A model generated the notes under the pieces. That model saw only the letters and a program-made list of their open reading frames with translations, searched no databases and was not told the origin of the DNA. A DNA stretch of 64,000 bases from CAZQKW01 sp964594075. GTDB taxonomy: Bacteria; Desulfobacterota; WTBG01; CAIYCZ01. The translations under genes were made by a program, and so were the position numbers. Below, piece by piece: positions 25,356 through 34,464 of the stretch. Location: NCBI GenBank assembly GCA_964594075.1, contig CAZQKW010000012.1, positions 15,505 through 79,504 of the forward strand. The letters are read 5' to 3'. Numbering within the stretch: position 1 is the first letter of the stretch; the number at the start of each line of letters is the position of its first letter.

Positions 25356-26603
25356 TTATTTATTCATAGAATTGAGAAAGTCAACATTATTATCTGTTTC
25401 CCGTAATTTTTCCAGCAGAAATTCCATGGCATCAACGGTATTCAGCGGCTGCAGCACCTTGCGCAACAGCCATATTCTGTTTAAGCTTTCACTGGGCAGG
25501 AGAAGTTCTTCTTTGCGGGTGCCGGACCGATTTATATCAATTGCTGGAAACACGCGCCGGTCTGCGAGTTTGCGCTCCAGATAAATCTCCATATTGCCCG
25601 TGCCCTTGAATTCCTCAAAAATAACTTCATCCATTCTGCTGCCGGTATCAATAAGAGCCGTAGCGATAATGGTAAGACTGCCGCCCTCCTCAATATTGCG
25701 GGCAGCACCAAAAAACCGCTTGGGTTTGTGCAACGCATTAGAATCTACGCCGCCGGAAAGTACTTTTCCACTTGGCGGCACAACGGTGTTGTAGGCACGG
25801 GCAAGTCGGGTGATGCTGTCAAGCAGTATGACCACGTCTTTATTGTGCTCAACCAGCCGTTTTGCCTTCTCAATCACCATTTCTGCAACCTGCACGTGCC
25901 GCTGCGCCGGCTCATCAAACGTCGAGCTGATAACTTCGCCCTTGACGGAGCGCTGCATGTCTGTAACTTCCTCAGGCCGCTCATCTATAAGCAGTACTAT
26001 CAGCATAATTTCGGGGTGATTGCTGGTTATTGAGTTGGCAATGGTCTGCAGCAGCATGGTTTTACCGGTCCGGGGTGGTGACACAATAAGTCCGCGTTGC
26101 CCTTTTCCAATCGGCGTCAGCAGATCCATAACCCGCGCAGACAGGTTATCCTTGTCGGTTTCAAGCCTGATCCGCTCCATCGGATAGAGCGGCGTCAGGT
26201 TATCAAAGAGAATTTTGTCGCGGGCAATTTCCGGATTCTCATAATTGACATTTTCAACCTTGAGCAGCGCAAAATAACGCTCTGATTCTTTGGGCGGGCG
26301 AATCTGGCCGGACACCGTATCGCCGGTTCTTAGATTAAAACGTCTAATTTGCGAGGGGGAAACATAAATATCATCGGGGCCGGGAAGATAATTGTAATCG
26401 GGAGCCCTTAAAAAGCCAAAACCGTCGGGCAGAATTTCCAGCACTCCCTCGCCGTAAATAAGGCCATTTTTATCTATTTCAGACTGCAGGAGGGCAAAAA
26501 TGAGATCCTGCTTGCGCATGCTGCTATAGCCGTCCACATTCATTTGCTTGGCAGCGTTCATCAGTTCATTTATTTTTTTGTTTTTGAGTTCCTTTAAATT
26601 CAT
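25356..26603 (-). CDS. rho: transcription termination factor Rho
   Basis: A 415-residue hexameric RNA helicase, close to the 419 of E. coli Rho. It has the N-terminal Rho helix-loop-helix (MNLKELKNKKINELMNAAKQ), an RNA-binding cold-shock-like domain (GFGFLRAPDYNYLPGPDDIY), Walker A SPPRTGKTMLLQ and the ATPase domain with LLIDERPEEVTDM and the Q-loop LSGGVDSNAL. GAGGAG lies eight bases before the ATG. It heads the rho-rpmE-prfA-prmC group. Confidence 0.98.
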   Translation of the reverse strand: MNLKELKNKKINELMNAAKQMNVDGYSSMRKQDLIFALLQSEIDKNGLIYGEGVLEILPDGFGFLRAPDYNYLPGPDDIYVSPSQIRRFNLRTGDTVSGQIRPPKESERYFALLKVENVNYENPEIARDKILFDNLTPLYPMERIRLETDKDNLSARVMDLLTPIGKGQRGLIVSPPRTGKTMLLQTIANSITSNHPEIMLIVLLIDERPEEVTDMQRSVKGEVISSTFDEPAQRHVQVAEMVIEKAKRLVEHNKDVVILLDSITRLARAYNTVVPPSGKVLSGGVDSNALHKPKRFFGAARNIEEGGSLTIIATALIDTGSRMDEVIFEEFKGTGNMEIYLERKLADRRVFPAIDINRSGTRKEELLLPSESLNRIWLLRKVLQPLNTVDAMEFLLEKLRETDNNVDFLNSMNK

Positions 26604-27401
26604 GCAAACTTCTCCTCGACGCCAGTAACGTTGTTAACCTATCGCCATGGGTGCTGATACTGTTTTATCAATAGCATATCAGCCCGGTGCTTTCTATGCT
26701 GGGATTTTAGTTATCGTGATAATTATGCTTGTATCTATTCGAAGTGAACAAGGTATGATAAGAGAAATAAATACGGTAACGGGGTTGTTTTGGCCTGGAA
26801 GGGGTCATTAATGATTTATTTGTTTGGATTCCCTATCTTTCAGATCGGTACTCCCACCCCAATCCTACAAAAATCTCCTGATGCAACAATATAGTTTATT
26901 TATGCTATACGGCTATAATTAAAATGAGATGTTCCCTGGAGAGAAAGAACAGGTGTTTTACTTTTTTTATTGAACACTTTTGGTGAGCATTCATGTAATA
27001 GAATATAGCTATATATATATTCTTTGTCAAGTTATTTATTCCCAGTTTTATATTCCATAGCACTCTATAGCACCATAGAACTATTCTTTGGCATTGAGGT
27101 GAAAATAGAACTTTATCGTTGATACTTCTTATAAATATCCGAAAAAACTTTCTCGCCACGAAGCAGTTTCACCTTGCCTTCCTAAATTTGGGTAATACGC
27201 CTCTCAGCCTCTTTAGCCCAAAGTCGATCCACTTCTGGCTGTGTGGGCAGATTGAGGCTTGTCTTGTGATTCGTCTCCGGTACCCCGTGACCTGCGATTA
27301 GTTTGAGGCGGGAGAAGTAGTTCACTCAAAACTCACTGTAAACTTGTTGGACTATTGTTTCCTGGTCATCCGTTTTTCAAGACGTACTAACTCTCTTAAA
27401 T
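26604..27401. other. AT-rich gap upstream of rho
   Basis: About 800 bases with no convincing gene. Short frames (such as 26905-27159 minus and 27119-27301 plus) show no ribosome site or protein-like composition. It lies next to a decayed toxin-antitoxin locus and may be debris of past insertions. The rho promoter should lie at the left end. No tRNA or hairpin terminator was seen. Confidence 0.55.
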
Positions 27402-27518
27402 TCATCCAGTATTAATCCACTTGGCGCGATTTGGGGAAAGTATTACAAGCTGATTTCTAAGCTCCTCTTGAGAATGAAGTTTCAGGAATGGCACGATACG
27501 CTCTAAAGCCTCAATCTC
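27402..27518 (-). pseudogene. C-terminal remnant of a PIN-like (DUF5615-type) toxin
   Basis: Directly after the DUF433 stop codon and in the same frame, 38 open codons read EIEALERIVPFLKLHSQEEL then RNQLVILSPNRAKW. This resembles the C-terminal end of DUF5615-type proteins that usually follow DUF433 antitoxins. No N-terminal part with the catalytic Asp residues remains, so the toxin is broken. The family match is from memory and moderate. Confidence 0.4.
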
Positions 27519-27749
27519 TCAGGCATTTGCTGCCCTTACTTCTGAGTGATCAATAGTCTCTTTGGCGTAAAGCAAGGCTGCCTTAATATCTTCCCTTTTT
27601 AATTCAGGATAATTTTTAAGAATATCATCCCATGACTCTCCCTCTGCTATTTGTTCAAGAATAACAGAGATAGGGATTCTGGTTCCCTTTATTACCGGCT
27701 TGCCATTACATACTCTTGGATTTATTTCAATACGATCAATAGAAATCAT
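27519..27749 (-). CDS. DUF433-family antitoxin-like protein
   Basis: A 76-residue DUF433 protein with the typical pattern RIEINPRVCNGKPVIKGTRI, EQIAEGESWDDILKNYPEL and DIKAALLYAKETI. DUF433 proteins are small helix-turn-helix proteins, often the antitoxin half of type II pairs with a PIN-like DUF5615 toxin. Here only a short toxin remnant follows in the same frame, so this is an orphan or a solitary antitoxin. It lies between coaE and the rho group, interrupting an otherwise housekeeping block. Confidence 0.85.
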   Translation of the reverse strand: MISIDRIEINPRVCNGKPVIKGTRIPISVILEQIAEGESWDDILKNYPELKREDIKAALLYAKETIDHSEVRAANA

Positions 27750-27847
27750 GATGCATTACCTTTGTAACAATGATTTATAAGCCATAATGTGTAAGATAAA
27801 ATCTATTATAAAAAAGGGCGAGTAAAAGGTTAAGTAAATTTGTGTAG

Positions 27848-28474
27848 TTATTCCGGTTTTTCGCTGCGCCCCTTTCCTGTCGCACGCAGGCGCAAGAAAA
27901 TATCGCGTACCTGCGCTTCTGTTTTTTCCTGATCAGCATCGTTTTCTATTACAAAGTTCGCGCTTGCCCGTTTCTGGTCCAGCGCCATTTGTGCATCAAT
28001 TCGCTGCTGCGCTTCCCCTGCGCTCAACCCATCCCGCTCCATGAGCCGTTTCCGCTGCAATTCTATTGGGGACCAGACCACAATAACCGCATCAAACTCA
28101 TGCTGCAGACCACACTCAATAAGCAGCGGCACATCAACAACAATCATAGCCTGCGGATCTTTTTCTGCAATTTCGGTAATCTGTTCCCGTATCTTATTTA
28201 ATATGTAGGGATGCAGAATAGCATTGAGGGCATCTCTGCTTCGCTGATCAGAAAACACGATACTGCCCAGTTTAGCTCGATCAATGGTGCCATCTGGCGC
28301 AAGAATGGTCGGGCCAAATTTCGCAACCACTTTCTGCCATCCGGCAGTGTGCGGTTCAACCACCTCGCGGGCAATAATATCGGCATCAACCACTGTTGCC
28401 CCCAGCCGTTTGAAAAGAGCTGCTACCAGGCTTTTACCGCTTGCGATGCCGCCGGTTAATCCAACTTTTATCAT
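27848..28474 (-). CDS. coaE: dephospho-CoA kinase
   Basis: A 208-residue P-loop kinase, near the 206 of E. coli CoaE. Walker A is at the start (GLTGGIASGKS), followed by the conserved VVDADIIAREVVEPH and VVDVPLLIECGLQHEFDAVI. It phosphorylates dephospho-CoA in the last step of coenzyme A synthesis. The start overlaps the rluD stop by four bases (ATGA), showing coupled translation. Confidence 0.97.
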   Translation of the reverse strand: MIKVGLTGGIASGKSLVAALFKRLGATVVDADIIAREVVEPHTAGWQKVVAKFGPTILAPDGTIDRAKLGSIVFSDQRSRDALNAILHPYILNKIREQITEIAEKDPQAMIVVDVPLLIECGLQHEFDAVIVVWSPIELQRKRLMERDGLSAGEAQQRIDAQMALDQKRASANFVIENDADQEKTEAQVRDIFLRLRATGKGRSEKPE

Positions 28475-29424
28475 GGCGCACCTCGTAGTGTGGCAAGCAG
28501 ATTCAAAAAATCTTCCGGAGGAGGAGTCGTAAAATCAAGAATTGCTGAAGAAAGGGGATGGACAAATTTTAGGTAGCCAGCATGGAGCAGGGGGTGGTTT
28601 ATTCCTTTGATTGCCTCTCTTACGGATGGCGTGCTTATTTCTTTAAGTCGTTTTGTAGAACCATACAGCGAATCTCCCAGAACCGGATGCCCCAGATGTG
28701 ACAGATGGACGCGAACCTGATGAGTGCGTCCCGTTTCAAGGGTTACTTCAAGCAGGGTTATGCCGAGAAACTCCTCTATGACCCGCCAGTGGGTAATTGC
28801 CCGTTTTCCTTTTTTAGGCTGTGCGGACATCTTGGCGCGCGACTGCGGATGCCTGCCGATCAAAGTCTCAATGGTGCCTGAATCTTTTTCCATCGCACCG
28901 TACACCAGCGCCTGATATTTGCGCACAATACTATGATCCTTAAACTGGGCACTTAAACCCTGATGCGCTGCGTCGTTCTTTGCCACCACCAGGATGCCCG
29001 AGGTCCCTTTGTCCAGCCTGTGCACAATACCAGGCCGCAACACGCCACCGATGCCGGAAAGGCTGGTGCAATGATATAAGAGCGCGTTGACCAGAGTGCC
29101 CGTGTAATTGCCGCATGCGGGATGGACCACCATGCCTGCCGGTTTGTTTACCACCACCAGGTCATTGTCTTCATAGAGTATAGTCAGTTGCAATGCCTCG
29201 GGCTGGCACTGGAGAGGAATCGGATCAGGAATTTCTATCACGCCCTGTTCGTCTAAACGGAGGCGATAGGACGCCTTGCGGACCATGCCGTTGATCTGCA
29301 CGCGATGTTCCTGAATGGCCTTTTGCACCTGTGCGCGGGTCAGCAGCGCCTGCTGTTCTGCAAGAAAAACATCAAGTCTCTTGCCGACATCTTCGGCGCG
29401 CACTGTAAATGCTATTCTCTTCAC
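28471..29424 (-). CDS. 23S rRNA pseudouridine synthase, RluD family
   Basis: A 317-residue RluA-superfamily enzyme. An S4 RNA-binding domain covers about residues 12-75 (KRLDVFLAEQQALLTRAQVQ), and the catalytic domain has VNKPAGMVVHPACGN and the active-site Asp in HRLDKGTSGILVVAKND. Length and the S4 domain point to RluD, which modifies helix 69 of 23S rRNA, but RluC-like specificity cannot be excluded. The start is GTG. It overlaps coaE by four bases. Confidence 0.93.
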   Translation of the reverse strand: MKRIAFTVRAEDVGKRLDVFLAEQQALLTRAQVQKAIQEHRVQINGMVRKASYRLRLDEQGVIEIPDPIPLQCQPEALQLTILYEDNDLVVVNKPAGMVVHPACGNYTGTLVNALLYHCTSLSGIGGVLRPGIVHRLDKGTSGILVVAKNDAAHQGLSAQFKDHSIVRKYQALVYGAMEKDSGTIETLIGRHPQSRAKMSAQPKKGKRAITHWRVIEEFLGITLLEVTLETGRTHQVRVHLSHLGHPVLGDSLYGSTKRLKEISTPSVREAIKGINHPLLHAGYLKFVHPLSSAILDFTTPPPEDFLNLLATLRGAP

Positions 29425-29439
29425 CGCGAGAATATACCG

Positions 29440-30039
29440 TTACGTTTCAAGCAGTTCGGTATGCCAGTAGGAAAGATCTACCATGGTGAGGAACGGCTGC
29501 CATTCCTTGCGTTTAATCTCCTGAATTGGCACGCGCATGAAGGGAGACCAGCGGGGTTTGCGGGGCTGGGTTAATAATTTCATTGCAGCCTCGGCTGGGG
29601 TTCTGCCGCCCTTTTTTTTGTTGCATTGATAACAGGCACACACCACATTTTCCCATGTGCTCTTGCCCCCGTAAGAGCGCGGGATTACATGGTCAATACT
29701 CAGCTCGTTGCGCGGAAAGGCTTTGCCGCAATACTGGCAGCGGTTTTTATCACGCCGAAAAATATTAATCCGCGTGAAGCGCACCTGCCCTTTGGGGATT
29801 TTATCGTAGGTAAGCAGCATGATAACCCGGGGAATACGTATCGTGCGATTAACAAGGCCTATGCTTTCATCGTGCGCGTAAACACTGAGTTGCGCCCAGC
29901 TCTCAAAATCAAAGGTTTTATATTGCTCGTCTATGGCTCTGGCTATGCCCTGATACAGCAAAATAAAAGCCCTGCGGACCGACGTAATATGCACCGGCAA
30001 AAATGATCTGTTGAGAACTAATACGCTGGTATTAAGCAT
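29440..30039 (-). CDS. HNH endonuclease-domain protein
   Basis: A 199-residue protein with a C-terminal HNH fold: CQYCGKAFPRNELSIDHVIP from residue 101, then RSYGGKSTWENVVCACYQCN, with the ID-H, N and H positions and two CxxC zinc pairs. The N-terminal half (VLVLNRSFLPVHITSVRRAF) is the conserved leader of a widely distributed chromosomal HNH family that is usually not tied to restriction systems. It is flanked by rluD and selA. Its cellular role is not established; DNA repair or RNA-related cleavage are possible. Confidence 0.9.
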   Translation of the reverse strand: MLNTSVLVLNRSFLPVHITSVRRAFILLYQGIARAIDEQYKTFDFESWAQLSVYAHDESIGLVNRTIRIPRVIMLLTYDKIPKGQVRFTRINIFRRDKNRCQYCGKAFPRNELSIDHVIPRSYGGKSTWENVVCACYQCNKKKGGRTPAEAAMKLLTQPRKPRWSPFMRVPIQEIKRKEWQPFLTMVDLSYWHTELLET

Positions 30040-30083
30040 AATGATATAAAATAAAACAATCTTACTTATTGGTCAACAAAAGT

Positions 30084-31541
30084 TTATTCGCCCTCCCGGG
30101 AAATAGCCTGGTTTTTCTCTTGGCCTTGGCCCAACATGTTGACAATACTTTTAGTTATCAAACGCGGCTCTTCGGGAAACAATGTCCGCATATCAAGGAT
30201 AACCCGGTCTTTGGTGATGCGCGAGATTACCGGCGGCGTGCTTGCGCGCAGCCGGCTTTCAAATTCCATTGTGGACATCGTCTGCGGCTGAAGCGAGACA
30301 ACCCAAGTGGGAAAATCTTGCACCGGATACGAACCCCCGCCGATTTTTGAAATGTCCTTGGCAACAGATATGTCAAGTGGCACACGGCACTTTCTCAGTT
30401 CTCGCGCCATCGCCTGGGCCCGCTTTTTTAATGTGTTTTCAGGGATTGTGAGCATGTGCAAAACCGGGATACGGGTTCGATAACCAGCATCGAAACAATA
30501 CAGTCTGAGTGTCTGCTCTAAAGCAGCCAGCGTCAGTTTGTCGATACGCAGAGCGCGGGCAAGCGGATTTCGGGCGATACGCTTAAGATAATCCGCTTTT
30601 CCAAGAATGATACCCGCCTGCGGGCCGCCCACCAGTTTATCACCGCTAAAGGTTATAATATCAACCCCCTGCTGCACGGCCTCCTGAACCGTAATTTCAT
30701 CCTTGAGTTCCGCTGGCCTATCCGTCATCAAATTTCCGCTTCCCATATCAAACATAAGCGGGATGTGAAATGCCGCACTCAATTCCCGCAGCGCCGGCAA
30801 TCCGACCTCTGTTGTAAAGCCAATGATTTTATAATTGCTGGGATGAACCTTAAGAATGGCTGCGGTCTGTTCATTAATGGCGGCGCGGTAATCTCTTAGA
30901 TGAGTTCGGTTGGTTGTTCCCACCTCCCGCAGACGGGCACCGCTGTATTCCATAATCTCGGGTATTCTGAAAGAGCCGCCAATCTCAATCAATTCGCCTC
31001 TGGACACAATCACTTCTTTGCCGTGCGCGAGCGTGCTGAGACATAATAGCACTGCGGCTGCATTATTGTTTACCACCAACGCATCCTCTGCGCCGCTGAG
31101 ATTCTGTAATATCTCTTGCACATGGCTGTGTCGGGAGCCTCGTTCCCCCCGCATAACGTCAAACTCAAGGTTATTATACCGCCGCGCCACTTCAACCATT
31201 GCCTCTATTGCTTGTTCCGCAAGTGGTGCCCGTCCCAGGTTTGTATGGATTACCACGCCCGTTGCATTGATTACTCTGGTAAGAGACGACGTGCCTGCTT
31301 TTTGCAAACGATCCAGCACCTGCTGTTGAATTGTCTCCATACTTAGCACCTCTTCGGCAGAAACCGCGGGTGCTGTTGTCAGAAGGTGTTTTCGCTTTTC
31401 AGCAAGCAGTGTCTGCACCGCCCTGAGCACCGCAGAACGGTGAACCTGCTTGCAGACCTGCTGAATTTCTGGCGTATTCAGTATTTCACCAACAGAGGGA
31501 ATGTTTCTAAGATATCCGCGTTTATTGTTTAATTTGTGCAT
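30084..31541 (-). CDS. selA: L-seryl-tRNA(Sec) selenium transferase
   Basis: A 485-residue SelA, close to the 463 of E. coli. It has the N-terminal tRNA-binding domain (LRNIPSVGEILNTPEIQQVC), NATGVVIHTNLGRAPLAEQA and the PLP-binding Lys in ITFSGDKLVGGPQAGIILGK. The decamer converts Ser-tRNA(Sec) to Sec-tRNA(Sec) with selenophosphate. selB and selC are not beside it and lie outside the window. No selenoprotein gene with a readable in-frame UGA was found nearby. Confidence 0.97.
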   Translation of the reverse strand: MHKLNNKRGYLRNIPSVGEILNTPEIQQVCKQVHRSAVLRAVQTLLAEKRKHLLTTAPAVSAEEVLSMETIQQQVLDRLQKAGTSSLTRVINATGVVIHTNLGRAPLAEQAIEAMVEVARRYNNLEFDVMRGERGSRHSHVQEILQNLSGAEDALVVNNNAAAVLLCLSTLAHGKEVIVSRGELIEIGGSFRIPEIMEYSGARLREVGTTNRTHLRDYRAAINEQTAAILKVHPSNYKIIGFTTEVGLPALRELSAAFHIPLMFDMGSGNLMTDRPAELKDEITVQEAVQQGVDIITFSGDKLVGGPQAGIILGKADYLKRIARNPLARALRIDKLTLAALEQTLRLYCFDAGYRTRIPVLHMLTIPENTLKKRAQAMARELRKCRVPLDISVAKDISKIGGGSYPVQDFPTWVVSLQPQTMSTMEFESRLRASTPPVISRITKDRVILDMRTLFPEEPRLITKSIVNMLGQGQEKNQAISREGE

Positions 31542-31643
31542 AGGCGTTTTGAGGGAATGGCAAACTATTGATTTGTATGTTCAGTTTTTACCACAGAACC
31601 TTTTTCGGCGCAATTCAAAATATATTGATTTATCTTTATTTAA

Positions 31644-31672
31644 TTGACTTTACGTAACAGGTTGCATAGAAT
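31644..31672 (+). promoter_or_regulatory. sigma-70-type promoter of the epimerase gene
   Basis: TTGACT at 31644-31649, a 17-base spacer and TAGAAT at 31667-31672, 34 bases before the ATG at 31707, in the divergent region with selA. Confidence 0.65.
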
Positions 31673-31706
31673 GTTTTTATAAAAAATTTATCATGATGAG
31701 ATCAAT

Positions 31707-32639
31707 ATGAAAATTGTGCTCACCGGAGGAGCTGGTTTTATCGGTTCACATATTGCAGATGTGCTGGTCAGTGAAGGTCATAAACTGACGGTCATTGATA
31801 ACCTGTCATCCGGCAAAATAGACAATGTACCCCCGCTGGCTACGTTCTACCAGTGTGACATTTTAGACCCTTTGCTGGGAGATATTTTGAAACAGGAGGC
31901 ACCTGAGGTTATTATCCATCATGCCGCCCAGATATCAGTGCGCCGCTCGGTTGAAGATCCCCTTCTGGACATGGAAATCAACATCAAGGGCACCCTTCAT
32001 CTTCTGCACCATGCGGTGCGGTGCACTGTTAAAAAATTCATCTTTGCTTCAACCGGCGGCGCTATTTACGGCGAGCAGGATTATTTTCCGGCAACTGAAG
32101 ACCACCCCCAGCGCCCCGTCAGTCCCTATGGCATAGGTAAACTTGCCGCTGAAAAATACTTGTTTTATTATAAAAAGACTTACGGTCTATCCTATGTTGC
32201 CCTGCGCTATAGCAATGTGTACGGACCGCGGCAGGATCCCCATGGAGAGGCCGGCGTGGTGGCCATTTTTACTGAAAAAATGCTGAATAGCGGGACCCCA
32301 GTTATTAATGGTTCCGGAGCGCAGACCCGTGATTTTGTTTTTGTAAGAGATGTTGCCCGCGCAAATCTTCTTGCTTTAAACAGTGATTTTTCCGGTGAGC
32401 TTAATATTTCCACGGGCAAAGAAACATCGGTCAATGCATTGTTTTATGCGCTCCAAACCATTACCCGATCCACTGCCAGTGAAAAACACGGCCCCCCGAT
32501 CCCCGGAGAACAGATGCGCAGTGTTATATCCTATGCAAAAGCCCATCAGGTGCTGGGGTGGCAGCCCAGAACCTCTCTTGAACAGGGTTTGCAGGAAACG
32601 GTTCATTATTTTAAGGAAAAACGTTCCGTGCATTGCTGA
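31707..32639 (+). CDS. NAD-dependent sugar-nucleotide epimerase (UDP-glucose 4-epimerase-like)
   Basis: A 310-residue extended SDR. The Rossmann motif GGAGFIGSHIADVL is at the start, the catalytic Ser/Tyr/Lys pattern appears as FASTGGAIYG and SPYGIGKLAAEKY (YxxxK), and ALRYSNVYGPRQDPHGEAGV is typical of GalE-like epimerases of about 310 residues. It interconverts a UDP-sugar for surface polysaccharides. It is divergent from selA, and small proteins follow on the same strand. Confidence 0.9.
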   Translation: MKIVLTGGAGFIGSHIADVLVSEGHKLTVIDNLSSGKIDNVPPLATFYQCDILDPLLGDILKQEAPEVIIHHAAQISVRRSVEDPLLDMEINIKGTLHLLHHAVRCTVKKFIFASTGGAIYGEQDYFPATEDHPQRPVSPYGIGKLAAEKYLFYYKKTYGLSYVALRYSNVYGPRQDPHGEAGVVAIFTEKMLNSGTPVINGSGAQTRDFVFVRDVARANLLALNSDFSGELNISTGKETSVNALFYALQTITRSTASEKHGPPIPGEQMRSVISYAKAHQVLGWQPRTSLEQGLQETVHYFKEKRSVHC

Positions 32640-32676
32640 ATCGTTTTGCCTGACCTTGCCATTGTGGAGGCATACC

Positions 32677-32982
32677 GTGAAGGAACGGGAACACAACTCC
32701 GGTTCGCAGAATATTATTAATTTAGAACAGATACGATTGCGAAAAAAATCCGGCATAATACAGGTCCTCAGAGATACCCGGGCAGCAGCCCAGTCCATTG
32801 CTGAGCATATCTGTCTGATTTGCCGCGCCAAAAAAATGTGCGTCAATAAAACCGGTGTATGTGCTGCTTGTTATGACAACGTGCTCACCGATGAGGAAAA
32901 AAAGGTTGCTGATGAGGAAGCACAACACAAAATAATTAAAATTGTAGTTACTGATGACCGCTGGGAAACGCCGAAAGAGTAA
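32677..32982 (+). CDS. small protein with Cys-rich zinc-ribbon-like motif
   Basis: A 101-residue protein from the GTG at 32677, chosen because GGAGG ends six bases upstream. The middle holds CLICRAKKMCVNKTGVCAAC, two CxxC-like pairs consistent with one zinc site, inside otherwise charged and helical sequence. It has no signal peptide. It starts 37 bases after the epimerase stop and overlaps the next gene by 29 bases, so it is probably part of the same message. I do not recognise a family. Confidence 0.6.
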   Translation: MKEREHNSGSQNIINLEQIRLRKKSGIIQVLRDTRAAAQSIAEHICLICRAKKMCVNKTGVCAACYDNVLTDEEKKVADEEAQHKIIKIVVTDDRWETPKE

Positions 32983-33358
32983 TGTGCTGGTTACGGCACT
33001 GGGCATTTTCGCTCTTTTTTGCATCGTAATCTGGTGGGGTGCGCCGCAGCATGCCGCCGCAGGGTGGTTCAAAAAGTCCGACCGGGAGCTGTTGCACCAA
33101 GCGTTAACCAGCGAAAATCCCCGCACGGTAGAAAAATGCCTGGATACGTTCATAAAAAAGCACAATCATACCGCAGTCCTTCAGATAAAACATCATGCTC
33201 GGACCATGCGTTTTGCCGCGCGAAGGAAACTAAATAGCGAACAAAGGCTCAATCCCGACAATGTGAAAAAACAGCTTGCTCCCTGGGTGCACATAGAACA
33301 GAAGGCGGATCTGTTTTTTAAGAGAACCGCCACAAACCAAAAGAATACGCCGCCATAA
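32954..33358 (+). CDS. small single-pass membrane protein of unknown function
   Basis: A 134-residue protein with one N-terminal membrane segment (VLVTALGIFALFCIVIWWGA, about residues 11-30) and a basic, helical periplasmic or cytoplasmic domain (SDRELLHQALTSENPRTVEK) vaguely like HEAT-type repeats. The tail is Lys/Asn/Pro rich. It overlaps the Cys-rich gene by 29 bases without a clear ribosome site of its own, so translation may be coupled. No family recognised. Confidence 0.55.
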   Translation: MTAGKRRKSNVLVTALGIFALFCIVIWWGAPQHAAAGWFKKSDRELLHQALTSENPRTVEKCLDTFIKKHNHTAVLQIKHHARTMRFAARRKLNSEQRLNPDNVKKQLAPWVHIEQKADLFFKRTATNQKNTPP

Positions 33359-33443
33359 ACGTAGCTGAACTGCCTGCAATGAAAAAAATAGTGTCTTTTA
33401 TAGCGGATTATAGGATTGCCAATTCATTGTTTCAGAGGGCATT

Positions 33444-34100
33444 ATGAAAAAACTTTTTGCACTGATCGTAATGCTGTCGCTGTCTATCATGCTCTGTGCG
33501 ACTCGGATGGCGTGTGCTGGGCATTACATAATCCAACTTACGAATGGGAAAGAGATTGTGGTTAAAAAATACTGGGATGATGGTAAAACAATTCGTTTTT
33601 ATATGGACGGCGGCGCCGCTGGTATAGCAAAAAAAGATATTCAAGCCATAGTGCCGCTGACAGACAATGCGCAGCCAGAAATTGCCGGTGGCCATCTCAT
33701 CACGTTGCCGGATAATTCAAGCGCAGAAGAGGACGTTAGAGAAGAGCGGGCCGGACGGGATCCTGATCAAAATAGCGAAAAACAACAGCTTGAACTGAGA
33801 GAAAAGATAGCCATTATAAAAACCAATATCGCGACGTTAAACGAACGAAAAAATAATTTGCAAAATCAGCGAGCCGTGGCGTTTGATGTCAAACTGAAGG
33901 CAGAAGAGCAGCTTGAAAAAGCGCGCAGCACGCCGTACATGACCACCGAAGACCGCAAGCAGGCGGAAGAAAGCGGGCAGCGAAAAATTATTGAAGCGGC
34001 CGAGCGTATTAAAAATTTTGATCAGGCCCTTGCTGATGTAGACGTGTTGTTGGGCAAACAGGAAGCGCTTTTAAAAACGTTGGAAGAACGGCTTCCCTGA
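33444..34100 (+). CDS. exported coiled-coil protein with small N-terminal beta domain
   Basis: A 218-residue protein with a signal peptide (MKKLFALIVMLSLSIMLCAT, cut near ACA-G). The mature start, IIQLTNGKEIVVKKYWDDGK then TIRFYMDGGAAGIAKKDI, is a short beta domain common in exported proteins of anaerobic Gram-negatives. From about residue 110 to the end is a Glu/Lys/Gln-rich coiled coil. AGAGGG precedes the ATG. It could be a periplasmic scaffold, but function is unknown. Confidence 0.72.
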   Translation: MKKLFALIVMLSLSIMLCATRMACAGHYIIQLTNGKEIVVKKYWDDGKTIRFYMDGGAAGIAKKDIQAIVPLTDNAQPEIAGGHLITLPDNSSAEEDVREERAGRDPDQNSEKQQLELREKIAIIKTNIATLNERKNNLQNQRAVAFDVKLKAEEQLEKARSTPYMTTEDRKQAEESGQRKIIEAAERIKNFDQALADVDVLLGKQEALLKTLEERLP

Positions 34101-34120
34101 TGGGTAGGTTATTTTTGTTT

Positions 34121-34156
34121 AAAAAAAGGCACAGGTTGTGTTAAATTTCCTGTGCC
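34121..34156 (-). terminator. Rho-independent terminator of the small membrane protein gene
   Basis: GGCACAGG pairs with CCTGTGCC (34128-34135 and 34149-34156) around a 13-base loop. On the minus strand seven Us follow, 30 bases past the stop codon at 34186. Confidence 0.78.
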
Positions 34157-34185
34157 GTGCAACCCGGTTGGGAAATGAGCCAAGC

Positions 34186-34464
34186 CTATTCATTGGGCAT
34201 AAAAATTAGAAACAGAATAAAAATTAAGGTCAGGCTCAACCCGAAAAACAGATATAAAATATCAAACAGTTGGAAATTTATCAGCGGAAATTGGAATCCC
34301 TCGTTGATGCAGTTTGTTGAAAGCCCCCAATAGAAAACAAAAACAAATGTTACCAGAAGACCTAATTTCAAGCGTTCGGATATCAGACAAAGCAAAGCCA
34401 CCACGCCAAGCAGCATGATTTCCCAGAGCGGAATAGTCAGTTGTAACGTCTTTAATGTTTCCAT
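34186..34464 (-). CDS. small three-helix membrane protein
   Basis: A 92-residue, very hydrophobic protein with about three membrane helices: IMLLGVVALLCLISERLKL, GLLVTFVFVFYWGLST and ILYLFFGLSLTLIFILFLIF. GGGG lies six bases before the ATG and a clear terminator follows the stop, which supports a real gene. Loops contain FQFPLINFQ. I do not recognise a family and no partner is adjacent. Confidence 0.68.
   Translation of the reverse strand: METLKTLQLTIPLWEIMLLGVVALLCLISERLKLGLLVTFVFVFYWGLSTNCINEGFQFPLINFQLFDILYLFFGLSLTLIFILFLIFMPNE

Noticed and set aside
26905..27159. 84-codon minus-strand frame between rho and the DUF433 locus
   Set aside because: AT-rich, no ribosome site, no domain; likely chance.
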